Assembly: GCA_963833655.1 (NCBI GenBank)
Contig: CAWHYL010000004.1
Coordinates: forward strand, 186,001 to 250,000
Direction of reading: 5' to 3'
Length of the DNA stretch: 64,000 bases
DNA from: 3-1-20CM-4-69-9 sp963833655
GTDB taxonomy: Bacteria > Actinomycetota > Thermoleophilia > Gaiellales > Gaiellaceae
Each line of letters starts with the position of its first letter. Positions within the stretch are counted from its first letter, which is position 1. Below, piece by piece: positions 51,378 through 60,180 of this stretch. The position numbers and the translations under genes are program-made. Below the pieces are notes generated by a model. That model was not told where the DNA came from. It was given only the letters and a program-made list of their open reading frames with translations, and ran no database searches.

Positions 51378-51908
51378 ATGCTCAAGCACCTCCCACTGAC
51401 GAAGATCCTCCTCAGCCTTGCGGCGTTCGCTGTCGTCGCGGTGGCCACGGTGGGAGGGACCTTCGCGAACTTCAGCGCGACCCCGACGACGATCTCGTCC
51501 AACGCGTTCGCTTCGGGCTCGCTCACGATGAGCCGCTCCGGCTCCGGCGCCATCTTCAGCTCTGTGGCGATGAAGATCGGTGACACGGCGAACGGCTCGG
51601 TCACGATCACGAACACCGGCACGCTGGCCGGCGCCTACACGCTCTCGGGAACGAGCGGAGGAAGCGCGGCCCTCGCGAACCAGCTGCACCTCACGCTGTA
51701 CAAGGACGTCGACGGCGGCACGGCGATCTACGACGGCTCGCTCGGCAGCTTCTCGTCGGTCGCGCTCGGGACGTTCGCGGCGAGTGGCGACGCCCACACC
51801 TTCTACTTCAACGTGAGCCTGCCCTCGACGGGCTCGAACGCCGGCGACAACGCCCTCCAGGGCCTGTCCGCGGACGAGAGCTTCACCTGGTCGGCGGTTC
51901 AGGCCTAG
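51378..51908 (+). CDS. TasA/camelysin-like SipW-dependent secreted protein
   Basis: A 176-residue exported protein of the M73/camelysin (TasA, CalY) type. The signal region is LTKILLSLAAFAVVAVATVGGTFANFSAT, with the SipW-type tail in which the cleavage region is followed by F-S/T-A. The mature part is beta-rich (NAFASGSLTMSRSG, then GDTANGSVTITNTGTLAGAYTL, then FYFNVSLPSTGSNAGDNALQG). In Bacillus such proteins form matrix fibres and are processed by the signal peptidase SipW, encoded by the next gene here. Confidence 0.82.
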   Translation: MLKHLPLTKILLSLAAFAVVAVATVGGTFANFSATPTTISSNAFASGSLTMSRSGSGAIFSSVAMKIGDTANGSVTITNTGTLAGAYTLSGTSGGSAALANQLHLTLYKDVDGGTAIYDGSLGSFSSVALGTFAASGDAHTFYFNVSLPSTGSNAGDNALQGLSADESFTWSAVQA

Positions 51909-51915
51909 CACGACG

Positions 51916-52437
51916 ATGCGGCACTCGTTCCGGACGACCGCACGTGTGACGACCGCCCTGTTGGCAGGGGCGGTCGTCACGTTCGTCGCGGGCTACGCCG
52001 CGCTGCTGGCCGTCGGCTTCAAGCCGGTCGTCGTCTATTCCGGCTCGATGCGTCCGACGCTCGGTGTCGGCTCCCTCGCTGTCGACCGCGTCGTCGCGGC
52101 GCACGAGGTGCACGTAGGCGACGTCATCACCTTCAACGACCCGTATACGAAGGGGCGGCTCGTGACGCATCGCGTCGCGCAGATCATCCCGACGCAGTAC
52201 GGCCTCGCATATCGCACGAAGGGCGATGCGAACCCCACGAGAGATCCGTGGGCGATCCGGCTGAACGACAAGGTCGGCAGCGTCGCCTTCGCCCTTCCGC
52301 TGGCGGGGTACGTGCTGTGGTACGCGCACACGCGCGAGATCCGGGCGCTGCTCCTGCTCGTCTCCGCAGTGTTCGTGCTGACAGCGGTGCTGCGCCGGAT
52401 CTGGCGCAACGAGCCCGCGCGCACAGCGGAGGCTTGA
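51916..52437 (+). CDS. sipW: Signal peptidase I, SipW type
   Basis: A 173-residue membrane signal peptidase. The catalytic Ser44 is in VYSGSMRPTLGVGS, and the second motif is LVTHRV (His85) in place of the Lys of ordinary LepB, the Ser-His form of archaeal, ER and SipW enzymes. KGDANPTRDPW is the conserved box E. Helices lie at residues 12-32 and near the C-terminus. Its position between two secreted substrates supports a dedicated role. Confidence 0.88.
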   Translation: MRHSFRTTARVTTALLAGAVVTFVAGYAALLAVGFKPVVVYSGSMRPTLGVGSLAVDRVVAAHEVHVGDVITFNDPYTKGRLVTHRVAQIIPTQYGLAYRTKGDANPTRDPWAIRLNDKVGSVAFALPLAGYVLWYAHTREIRALLLLVSAVFVLTAVLRRIWRNEPARTAEA

Positions 52438-52438
52438 G

Positions 52439-53824
52439 CTGAAACGGCTCGTCGCGGTTGCCTGTCTCGGCCTCGCGGTCGCGGGGCTGTGCGCGCGCAT
52501 GAGCGCCGCCGCGTTCACCGGCTCGACGGCGATCCCGTCGAACACGGTCACCGTCGACCAGCTTTCGAACTACTTCTCGGTGACACCGCTGAACACGACC
52601 GTCGCGAGCGGCGGCGTCGACAACCTCGCGCTCGACTTCGGCACGGTCGCCTCCGCGCGCACGTTCACATCCGTCTTCCGAGTCACGAACGTCAGCGGCG
52701 ACTCGCGCACCGCCGTCCTGACGCTCTCGAACGTCCCGCAGATCGCGTCGCTCGCGTTCGCCGGCAGCGGGACGTCCATCACGCTCCCGGCCGGCGGCTC
52801 GACGACGGTGAACGTCACGACGTCCGCGACGGTCGCGGGCCGCGGCTCCGGGACGCTACGCCTCGGCCTCTCGGGCGTCGGTTGGATGTATCGCGACTAC
52901 TCGGTGAAGCTCGACGAGGCGCCGGAGGCGCCGACTGCCCCGGCCGTCGCCCAGAAGCCGGCGGGCCGCCTCGACCTCTCGTGGACCGCCTCGACGACCG
53001 TCACGAATCTCGGCGGCTACAACGTCTATCGGTCGACGGGCGGGGCCTACACGAAGCTGAACGCGTCGCCGCTGACGGGCACGTCGTACAGCGACACCTC
53101 GACCGTCGACGGCACCGCGTACACGTACAAGATCGACGCCGTCACGAGCGGCACGCCGCTCTTGACGAGCCTCGACAGCACGACGGTCAACGCGACGGCA
53201 GACGCAACCGCGCCCGGCGCGCCTTCGAGCGTGGCGCTCGCGAACGGCGGCGGGACGGGGAACGCGTACGTCAACGCTGCGAACGCGTCGAGTCTCTCCG
53301 TCTCCGTCACGCTACCTGCCGGCTCGCTGACCACGGACACGGTGACGCTCACGATCTCGAGGGGCGGCAGCAGCGTCGTCGCGACTCACGCCGGGACGAA
53401 CGGCGCAGGCACGTTCACTGTCAGCGGCCTCACTGTCGCGGGCCTCGGCGACGGAGCGTTGACGATCAGCGCAAGCTCGACGGATGTCGCCGGCAACGTC
53501 GGCGCGTCGACGAGCGTCAGTGTGACGAAGGACACGGTCGCGCCCGGCGCTCCCACGGCGAACTACACCGACAACACCAACAACACCGCCGACCTCGTCT
53601 TGGGCAGCGCCGAGGCGAACGCTTCGATCTCCGTCTCGAAGACGTCGAGTCCGACCGGCTCGTATCCCACGACGGCGAATGGTTCCGGGTCGTACTCGGT
53701 CAACGTCTATCCGACGAACGGGAAGGTGTCCACTCCCGTGTCCGTCACGTACGTCGTCACGGCCACCGATGCCGCCGGGAACACGAGCAGCGCGACGACG
53801 CTGACTTTGAACGACACGAAGTAG
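52439..53824 (+). CDS. Secreted FN3/Ig repeat protein, CTG start
   Basis: From CTG 52439 the protein is 461 residues and begins with a signal peptide (KRLVAVACLGLAVAGLCARM, then SAAAFTGS). ATG 52499, the first standard start, would delete it. GGAGG at 52428-52432 lies 6 nt before the CTG. The mature protein has a SipW-substrate-like N-terminal beta domain, a fibronectin III domain (LDLSWTASTTVTNLGGYNVYR, then YTYKIDAV) and two Ig-like repeats with ADATAPGAPSS and KDTVAPGAPTAN. It is probably a cell-surface or matrix protein processed by SipW. Confidence 0.82.
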   Translation: MKRLVAVACLGLAVAGLCARMSAAAFTGSTAIPSNTVTVDQLSNYFSVTPLNTTVASGGVDNLALDFGTVASARTFTSVFRVTNVSGDSRTAVLTLSNVPQIASLAFAGSGTSITLPAGGSTTVNVTTSATVAGRGSGTLRLGLSGVGWMYRDYSVKLDEAPEAPTAPAVAQKPAGRLDLSWTASTTVTNLGGYNVYRSTGGAYTKLNASPLTGTSYSDTSTVDGTAYTYKIDAVTSGTPLLTSLDSTTVNATADATAPGAPSSVALANGGGTGNAYVNAANASSLSVSVTLPAGSLTTDTVTLTISRGGSSVVATHAGTNGAGTFTVSGLTVAGLGDGALTISASSTDVAGNVGASTSVSVTKDTVAPGAPTANYTDNTNNTADLVLGSAEANASISVSKTSSPTGSYPTTANGSGSYSVNVYPTNGKVSTPVSVTYVVTATDAAGNTSSATTLTLNDTK

Positions 53825-53833
53825 AGACCCTCG

Positions 53834-54520
53834 TCAGGCGCTGTACCGGTAGCCGAACCCGCGCACAGTTTCGATCGGCACCGCGTCCGGATTGTCCGGA
53901 TCGAGCTTGCGGCGTAGGTAGCCCACGTACAGCTTGACCTGATCGCCGGAGACGCCGTACGAGTCACCCCAGACGAGCTCGAGCAACTGCCGGCGTGAAA
54001 GCACGTGCCGCGGATGCCGGACGAAGACGGAAAGCAGCTTGAACTCGAGCGGCGTCAGCGCGACGGCGCGGCCGTCGTACGTCACCGCGCGCTGTGCGAA
54101 GTCGATGCTCACCCGTTCGTCCGCGTAACTGTCCTGCCGGTCGTCGCCGCTCGAGCGAGCCCGCCGCAGCAGCGCTTGAACGCGCGCCACCAGCTCCTGG
54201 CGGCCGAACGGCTTGACCATGTAGTCGTCGGCGCCCGCCTGCAGCCCGCGTACGCGCTCCAGCTCGGCGCCGCGTGCCGTCAGCATGATCACCGGCACGT
54301 CCGAGAGGTCGCGGATGCGCTCGAGCGTCTCCCAGCCGTCGAGCTCCGGCATCGAGACGTCGAGGACGATGAGGTCGGCCGGCGACTGGTGGAAGGCGCG
54401 CAGGCCGGCCCGTCCGTCAGGCGCCTGCTCGACCTTCACCCCGGCGCGCTGCAGAAGCTCGGCGACGAGGCGGCGGATGTCGTCGTCGTCGTCGATCACG
54501 AGGACGCGCGGCTCGTTCAT
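53834..54520 (-). CDS. OmpR-family response regulator
   Basis: A 228-residue response regulator. The receiver has DDDD (residues 10-13), phospho-acceptor Asp54 in IVLDVSMPELDG, and Lys103 in YMVKPFG. The winged helix has ALTPLEFKLLSVFVRHPRHVLSRRQLLE and ends IETVRGFGYRYSA. No adjacent histidine kinase is seen on this strand. ATG 54520 gives the normal N-terminus. It is divergent from a pseudo-receiver gene. Confidence 0.93.
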   Translation of the reverse strand: MNEPRVLVIDDDDDIRRLVAELLQRAGVKVEQAPDGRAGLRAFHQSPADLIVLDVSMPELDGWETLERIRDLSDVPVIMLTARGAELERVRGLQAGADDYMVKPFGRQELVARVQALLRRARSSGDDRQDSYADERVSIDFAQRAVTYDGRAVALTPLEFKLLSVFVRHPRHVLSRRQLLELVWGDSYGVSGDQVKLYVGYLRRKLDPDNPDAVPIETVRGFGYRYSA

Positions 54521-54578
54521 ACGGCTTTCATACCCCGCCGCCGACGCGATTGCTACTGCCACTGTCGAAGGTAGTGGC

Positions 54579-54905
54579 ATGGCACGGATCCTGATTCACG
54601 AACCTCACCCCGACGTCAGGATCCTCCTCGCGGCGGTCGTCAGGAGGGCCGGGCACGACCCGGTCGGCCAGGGCGAGCTGGCTGTAGACGACACACCCGC
54701 GCTGATGATCCTCGAGCCGGCCTCGGCGGACGGCCTTGCGGCGGCCACGACGCTCCGGCGCCGGCTCGAGGGTCTCCCCATCATCTGCACCAGCATCGAG
54801 CCGCCGACGCGCGCGACGAAGGCGCTCGCGCCGGTTGCGCACCTCGTCAAGCCGTTCCGGCTCGGCGACCTCGAGGCGGCAATCGTCTCGGCGCTGGCCG
54901 CTTAG
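54579..54905 (+). CDS. Pseudo-receiver domain protein
   Basis: A 108-residue stand-alone domain with the receiver fold: RILIHEPHPDVRILLAAVVRR, then ALMILEPASADGLAA, then AHLVKPFRLGDLE. The Lys91 is kept, but the phospho-acceptor is Glu46 and the acidic pair at the N-terminus is only partly present (HEPH). It probably cannot be phosphorylated normally. It may modulate the divergent regulator at 53834. Confidence 0.75.
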   Translation: MARILIHEPHPDVRILLAAVVRRAGHDPVGQGELAVDDTPALMILEPASADGLAAATTLRRRLEGLPIICTSIEPPTRATKALAPVAHLVKPFRLGDLEAAIVSALAA

Positions 54906-55957
54906 CTCTCGGCCTCTTTCGCGGGGAAGAGGACGGTCGGGACCTCCTCCTCCGCAGGGTCCCTGTCCCGGACGACGACGTCGAGGACGGTCACCAGGAC
55001 GGCGACGAGCGGCACTGCGAGAATCACCGCGAAACCGCCGAACAGAATCCCGACGGCCGTGACCGAGAACAGCACGAGCAGCGGCGAGAGCCCGACCGAG
55101 CCGCCGAGGACGCGCGGGACGATCAGATAGTCCTCGAGCAGGCGCACGACGAGCACGCAGATGCCGGCGGCGAGCCCGAGGTGCCAGGACTGAGTGAGGC
55201 CGACGCCGACCGCGAGCACGCCGGCGACCAGCGGACCGATCACCGGGACGATTTCGACGATGCCGGCGAATGCGCCGATGAGGATGAAGTAGGGGAGGCC
55301 GATCGCCCAGAAGGCGATCGAGAGGATCGTTCCCACGAGAGCGACGAGCAGAGCCTCGCCGCGGACGAACGCGCCGAGCTTGAGGTCGATCAGGTCCCAC
55401 GTGTCGCGGAGCCGCTTCCGCTTCGGTCGAGGTAAGAGCGAGGCGACGAAGTCGACTGCCCGGTCGCGCTCGAACGTCCAGTAGGCAGCGGTCGCGAACA
55501 CGAAGAAGATGCCGATGAGGACTTCGAACGCCTTGAGCGTGAACTCGAGGGCGGGATGGATGACCGAGCCGGCGCTCGGGAGCTGGCGCAAACGCCGATC
55601 GATCGCCGTCAGGACTTGGTGCTTGATCCCCTTCGAGTGCGTCGCCTCGTGGTGGATCTGCGCCTTCGTCGTGCCGCCGAGGGCGTTCTGCACCTGGTCG
55701 ATCGCGCGCGGGACGACGATCCACAGGAAGAGCGCGATGAGGCCGGCGAAGACGATGTAGTGCACTGCGAGGCCGATCCCGCGCGGGACGCCACGGCGGT
55801 GCAGCGCGTCGATGCCGCCGCGCATGGCCGCGGCGATGATGATCCCCAGGAAGACGAGCGCGATGACGAGCTTGAGCTTCCAGAGCGCCAGCGTCGCGGC
55901 GACCAGCGCGATCACGACGAGCGTCACGACGGCCGTGCGCTGTGCGGTTTGCCTCAT
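54902..55957 (-). CDS. AI-2E family (PerM) membrane permease
   Basis: A 351-residue membrane protein of the AI-2E transporter/PerM family. It has the family helices and motifs: IALVFLGIIIAAAMRGGIDAL, then GEALLVALVGTILSIAFWAIG, then FAGIVEIVPVIGPLVAGVLA, then RLLEDYLIVPRVLGGSVGLSP. ATG 55957 follows the family start; further upstream the frame is open but lacks similarity. Substrates of this family vary and are unknown here. Confidence 0.9.
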   Translation of the reverse strand: MRQTAQRTAVVTLVVIALVAATLALWKLKLVIALVFLGIIIAAAMRGGIDALHRRGVPRGIGLAVHYIVFAGLIALFLWIVVPRAIDQVQNALGGTTKAQIHHEATHSKGIKHQVLTAIDRRLRQLPSAGSVIHPALEFTLKAFEVLIGIFFVFATAAYWTFERDRAVDFVASLLPRPKRKRLRDTWDLIDLKLGAFVRGEALLVALVGTILSIAFWAIGLPYFILIGAFAGIVEIVPVIGPLVAGVLAVGVGLTQSWHLGLAAGICVLVVRLLEDYLIVPRVLGGSVGLSPLLVLFSVTAVGILFGGFAVILAVPLVAVLVTVLDVVVRDRDPAEEEVPTVLFPAKEAES

Positions 55958-55997
55958 AACCAGGGATTTTTTCACGCTCGGCGAAAGCCCCAAACGT

Positions 55998-56423
55998 ATG
56001 GTGACCTCGAGCTGGGAACGCGTCTGCCTCGACGAGCGTCGGCACGCGGTCGTGCTCGCGCTTCCTTTCGCGCGCGCGCTCGCGCTGGCGGCCGTCGGGA
56101 TCGGGTTGACGGTGGTCGGCTGGCCGGCGTCGATCTTGGGCGTCGTCCTGCAGGCCGTCGCCGCCGGGATCGCGTTGCGCGCGGTGTGGAGGTGGGAGCA
56201 GACGCGGGTCGTCCTCACGACGGACAAGCTGTTCGTCGTCCACGGCACGTTGCGCAAACGCGCGGCCGCGGTACGGCTTGCGCGCATCGGCGCCGTCGAG
56301 ATCGAGCAAGGGCTGGTGGGACGACTGCTGGGCTACGGCACGATCGTGGCCGGCGAGCTCGAGATCGAGTACGTCCCCAAGCCGCGGGACGTGTACGGGC
56401 TCGTCGAGCGGCTTACTGGGTAG
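55998..56423 (+). CDS. Membrane protein with bacterial PH domain
   Basis: A 141-residue protein: two hydrophobic segments (ALALAAVGIGLTVVG, then ILGVVLQAVAAGIALRAVW) and a bacterial PH (DUF304-type) domain (TRVVLTTDKLFVVHGTLRKR, then IEIEQGLVGRLLGYGTIVA). The role is unknown. ATG 55998 or the adjacent GTG 56001 could serve as start. It is convergent with the NarL regulator, overlapping by 11 bp. Confidence 0.82.
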   Translation: MVTSSWERVCLDERRHAVVLALPFARALALAAVGIGLTVVGWPASILGVVLQAVAAGIALRAVWRWEQTRVVLTTDKLFVVHGTLRKRAAAVRLARIGAVEIEQGLVGRLLGYGTIVAGELEIEYVPKPRDVYGLVERLTG

Positions 56424-57066
56424 GAGCGGCGCCCAGGTACGCGAGCACGGCGAGGACCCGGCGGTGGCCGTCCTCCGAGGGTGCGAGATCGAGCTTGCCG
56501 AGGATCGAGCTCACGTGGGTCTCGACGGTGCGTTCCGTCAGCCAGAGCTCCCGCGCGATGCTGGCATTCGATCGTCCCTCCGCCATCAGCGCGAGAACCT
56601 CGCGCTCGCGGGGTGTGAGCGCAGCGAGCGGATCGTCTCCGCTCGCCGGCGCGATCAGATGCTTGACGACTTCCGGGTCGAGGGCCGTGCCGCCGTCGCA
56701 GACGCGCTGCGCCGCGTCGAGGAACGAGTCGACGTCGAGCACGCGATCCTTCAGGAGGTAGCCGAACCCGCCGCCGGAGCCGACGAGGTCGACGGCGTGG
56801 CGCGCCTCGACATGCTGCGACAGGACGAGCACGGCCGTCTGCGGGTGCGTGCGGCGGATCTCGGCGGCGGCCTTCATCCCCTCGGCGTCGTACGTCGGCG
56901 GCATGCGCACGTCGACCACCGCAAGCTCCGGTTCGTGCTCGGCGACGACGGCCAGCAGCGATTCGGCGTCGCCGACCCGTGCGACCACCGAGTGGCCGGC
57001 GTCTTCGAGCAACCCCGCGAGGCCTTCGCGCAACAGCACCGTGTCCTCCGCGATCACGATTCGCAC
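56413..57066 (-). CDS. NarL/FixJ-family response regulator
   Basis: A 217-residue LuxR-type response regulator. The receiver has EDTVLLREGL, Asp52 in VVDVRMPPTYDAEG, and Lys in YLLKDRV. The C-terminal HTH is LTPREREVLALMAEGRSNASI. The GTG start overlaps the kinase gene upstream by 13 bp, making a coupled pair of the DesK/DesR or LiaS/LiaR type. Confidence 0.93.
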   Translation of the reverse strand: MRIVIAEDTVLLREGLAGLLEDAGHSVVARVGDAESLLAVVAEHEPELAVVDVRMPPTYDAEGMKAAAEIRRTHPQTAVLVLSQHVEARHAVDLVGSGGGFGYLLKDRVLDVDSFLDAAQRVCDGGTALDPEVVKHLIAPASGDDPLAALTPREREVLALMAEGRSNASIARELWLTERTVETHVSSILGKLDLAPSEDGHRRVLAVLAYLGAAPTQ

Positions 57067-59039
57067 GGCAGCGCGACCTCGATGCGCGTTCCACAGCCTT
57101 CGGGGCTCGTGATCTCCAGGCTGCCGCCGTGGGCGGCGACGCGGTCGCGCAAGCCCGCGAGGCCCGAGCCGCGGCGAGCCACGGCTCCGCCCACGCCGTC
57201 GTCGGAGACGCTGACGAGCAGCGTCCCGTTGTTGCGCACGGCGCGCAGCGCGACCTTCGACGCCGCCGCGTGCTTGACCGCGTTCGTCAGGGCCTCGCAT
57301 GCGACGAAGTACGCGGCGGCCTCCACGCTCGGCGCGATCCGCTCCACCGGAGCTTCGACGTCGACCGGCAGCGGCGCGCCTTGCGCGAGATCGCGAAGCG
57401 CTGCGGCGAGGCCGTCGTCCAGGCGCGGAGGCCGAACGCCGGCTGCGATCGTCCGCAGGTCGGACACGGCCGCCGCGACCTCGTCGACCGCGGAGTCGAA
57501 CGCCGGTGAGAGCATCCCGGCCTCGCGCGGCAGTGATCGCTGAAGCCGCCGCAGCACGATCCCGAGCGTTACGAGCCGCTGCTGCGCACCGTCGTGCAGG
57601 TCCCGCTCGAGGCGGCGCCGCTCCTCGTATCCGGCCTCGACGATGCGACGGCGTGAGGCCTCCACTTCTGCCAGTTGGCGGCGCACCTCGACACGCAGCC
57701 GCGCGATCTCGATCGACAGGCCGGCGGCGGCGAGCACGCCGTCGAGCAGCGCGCGCCGGTGGAGGAGCGCTGGATCGTGCAGCACCACTGCGGTCCGATT
57801 GCCGTCGCGGAGCACCGGCGTCCGCGCACGGTCGTCGTCGGGAAGCGCGGCCTCCTCGCCGGCGACGTTCGCGTAGATCTCGCTCGCCGGCAACCAGAAC
57901 AGCAGCTCGGCGGCCGGGTCGCGGAGCGCTTGCCTGAGGACGGGCGCGATCTCTTCCGGTGCGCGCCGGTCTTCGCGCACGTCGTCTTCGAACGCGCGAA
58001 CCTGCTGGACGGCTTCGAAGCGCGCCCGGTCGAACCGCCGGTCGACGCGCGCCTGCACGCGCGCCCGCAGCGGCCGGAACGTGATGGCGACCGTCAGCGT
58101 CGCAGCCGCGGTGACCCACGGCGAGCCGCGCCCGAGCAACACGCCGAGGCCGAGCGTGATCCCGATGAACGTCCCCGCCAGCACGAGCGTCACGATCGTG
58201 TACACGACGGTGCGGTTGATCAGCCGCTCGATCGCGTAGAGGCGGTACTTCGCGACCGCAACCCCGATCGCGATCGCGACCGACGCCCAGCCGAGCAGAA
58301 GGGCGGGCGCCACTGCGTAGTCGAGGAAGTTGGCGATCACGAAGCCGGAGAGGCCGCAAGCGACGAGCGTGATCGGGAACAGCGCGGCGGCCCAGGCCAG
58401 CCACAGCGTCTGCAAGCGCTCGATTCCGGTCGACCGTCGCACGCGCAACGCAATGGCGATCGCGCCGGCGAACAGGCTCCCGAGCATTCCGAACCAGAGC
58501 GGCACCCAGATCCAGCTGAGGTGGTTGTGGATCAACCACTCCCCGACCGCGTTGTGCGCGAGCGGGTTCTTGACCGAGTCATCCGTATACGCCGTCGACG
58601 ACGGATCGGTGAGCGCCACCGCGACGAAGCCGGTGAAGCTGACCACGGCGATCGCCGCGACCCACCGCCAGCGCCGTGACAGCAGCCGGCCGTTCGGGAA
58701 GAGATACGCCAGCGCGATCGGGCCTGCGTAGAGCACGGGCCAGGTCGCGTCGTCGAAGTGCTTCGCCCACTCGCGGCTGAGGAACAGCCCTTGCGCAAGG
58801 GCCGCCATCGTCAGCGCGCTCACCAGCAGGATCCACGCGATGGGGTTCCGTGGCCGACGGAGGGCGATCAGCAGCCCGACCGTCGCCGGCGCCAATGCTG
58901 CAATCGCGATGAACGGAAACATCGCGACCGGCCAGTCGTGGGGCCGTGAGAGCAGATTGGCCGCTTCGAACGGGAACAGGGCGACGAGCCCGGCCGTCGC
59001 AGCAGCGATCAGGCAAGCAGCGATCCGGAGCCCGCGCAT
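57054..59039 (-). CDS. Membrane sensor histidine kinase (HisKA_3)
   Basis: A 661-residue kinase. About eleven N-terminal membrane helices (residues 5-300) resemble a 7TM-like sensor, then a GAF-like linker region, the HisKA_3 motif RRRLERDLHDGAQQRLV (His near 480) and the HATPase N-box EALTNAVKHAAASK with GSGLAGLRDRV. The kinase is coupled to the NarL-type regulator. The signal is unknown; this arrangement often senses the envelope or lipids. ATG 59039 gives a sensible first helix. Confidence 0.92.
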   Translation of the reverse strand: MRGLRIAACLIAAATAGLVALFPFEAANLLSRPHDWPVAMFPFIAIAALAPATVGLLIALRRPRNPIAWILLVSALTMAALAQGLFLSREWAKHFDDATWPVLYAGPIALAYLFPNGRLLSRRWRWVAAIAVVSFTGFVAVALTDPSSTAYTDDSVKNPLAHNAVGEWLIHNHLSWIWVPLWFGMLGSLFAGAIAIALRVRRSTGIERLQTLWLAWAAALFPITLVACGLSGFVIANFLDYAVAPALLLGWASVAIAIGVAVAKYRLYAIERLINRTVVYTIVTLVLAGTFIGITLGLGVLLGRGSPWVTAAATLTVAITFRPLRARVQARVDRRFDRARFEAVQQVRAFEDDVREDRRAPEEIAPVLRQALRDPAAELLFWLPASEIYANVAGEEAALPDDDRARTPVLRDGNRTAVVLHDPALLHRRALLDGVLAAAGLSIEIARLRVEVRRQLAEVEASRRRIVEAGYEERRRLERDLHDGAQQRLVTLGIVLRRLQRSLPREAGMLSPAFDSAVDEVAAAVSDLRTIAAGVRPPRLDDGLAAALRDLAQGAPLPVDVEAPVERIAPSVEAAAYFVACEALTNAVKHAAASKVALRAVRNNGTLLVSVSDDGVGGAVARRGSGLAGLRDRVAAHGGSLEITSPEGCGTRIEVALPCES

Positions 59040-59081
59040 GGCGACATCTTTCGACGTTTTGTCCCGCTTGGCAATCCGTGC

Positions 59082-59107
59082 CAGCACGGGCTCTCGTTCC
59101 CGTGCTG
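59082..59107. promoter_or_regulatory. Inverted repeat in divergent intergenic region
   Basis: CAGCACGGG-CTCTCGTT-CCCGTGCTG has perfect 9-bp arms and an 8-nt spacer. It lies between the kinase gene and the small plus-strand gene at 59203, and could be an operator for the two-component system. Confidence 0.4.
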
Positions 59108-59202
59108 TCGACGACCGCAGTCCCGCGGTGGCGCCGATGTGCAGCCGCGCGCCCCGCCGTAGCGTCGACGACGTCCCTTCGATCGGCTGAAAGGAGCCTT
59201 CG

Positions 59203-59538
59203 ATGATCGGTCTGGCCAAGGCCCCCGCGAGACGTTTCGCATTCGTTGCGGTGGCCGCTGCGGTGGCCGTCGCCATCGCTTCTCCTGCTCTCGCAGGCGT
59301 TCGACCCGACGACCGGGCCGGCGCCCGCGGTACGGGCGGCGTCGTCGCCCAGTCCCGGGTACTGCAGATCGCTGCGCCGCTTTCGCCCACGTCGAGCTCG
59401 TTCCACTGGGACGACGCGCTGATCGGCGCAGGCGTTGCAGCCGGCGTCGCCCTGCTGCTCGTGCTCGGCGTGCTCGGCATCCGGCGGCAGGTTCGCCTCG
59501 AGCCGCACACCTCACTTCCCATGGAAAGGAGCCTGTGA
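59203..59538 (+). CDS. Small exported protein with C-terminal helix
   Basis: A 111-residue protein with an N-terminal signal (ARRFAFVAVAAAVAVAIASPALA), a short extracytoplasmic part with HWDDALIG, and a second helix (GAGVAAGVALLLVLGVLGI). The family is unknown. GAAAGGAG lies 6 nt before the ATG. It is coupled to the next gene through TGATG. Confidence 0.7.
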   Translation: MIGLAKAPARRFAFVAVAAAVAVAIASPALAGVRPDDRAGARGTGGVVAQSRVLQIAAPLSPTSSSFHWDDALIGAGVAAGVALLLVLGVLGIRRQVRLEPHTSLPMERSL

Positions 59539-60173
59539 TGACCCTTCGGAAAGTCGCCCCCTGCAGCGGCATCGCGCTGGTCGTGCTCGTCGCCCTCTGT
59601 GTCGTGCTCGGCGGGAGCACGCCCTCCAGCACGACCGACGGCGCCAAGGTCGCCTCGTACTACGACAGCCACCAGGGCCGGCTGTTCGTCGTCTCGTTCA
59701 TCTTCGGGCTGGCGGCGCTCGCAGCCGTCGTGTTCGCCTCGTGGCTTGCGCGGTCGCTGCGCTCGGACGACGGCATGTCCGTCGCGGATCGCGTCGTTCT
59801 CGGCGGGGGTGTGCTGTTCGCCGCGGCTCTCGGATTCGTCGGAGCGGCCAACTTCGCCCTCTCGGACAGTCCGAAGGACGTTTCCGCGCCGGCGCTCCAG
59901 GCGCTCAACCTGCTCCTGAACGACAGCTGGGTCTTCTGGAACGCGGCCCTCGGCGTCTTCATGCTCGGCGCTGCCGGCGCATGCCTGACGTCGGCGGCCT
60001 CCTACCGGTGGCTCGGCCGGATCGCGATCGTCCTCGGCATCGCGCTGTTCATCCCGTTCGCGGACTTCTTCGCGCTCCTCGCGTCCGGGTTGTGGATCGT
60101 CGCCGCCACCGTCGTCCTCGCGCGACGCGGTGACGCTCCCGCCTACAGCCACGCTGCCGGCGCGACTGCTTGA
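59538..60173 (+). CDS. Multispan membrane protein, unknown
   Basis: A 211-residue protein with six hydrophobic segments (SGIALVVLVALCVVLGG, then FVVSFIFGLAALAAVVFASWL, then GVLFAAALGFVGAANFAL). The extracytoplasmic loop has SYYDSHQGR. It resembles DUF4386-like proteins of actinobacteria, but I am not sure. It has the same GAAAGGAG leader as its upstream partner. Confidence 0.7.
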   Translation: MTLRKVAPCSGIALVVLVALCVVLGGSTPSSTTDGAKVASYYDSHQGRLFVVSFIFGLAALAAVVFASWLARSLRSDDGMSVADRVVLGGGVLFAAALGFVGAANFALSDSPKDVSAPALQALNLLLNDSWVFWNAALGVFMLGAAGACLTSAASYRWLGRIAIVLGIALFIPFADFFALLASGLWIVAATVVLARRGDAPAYSHAAGATA

Positions 60174-60180
60174 CGCATGT

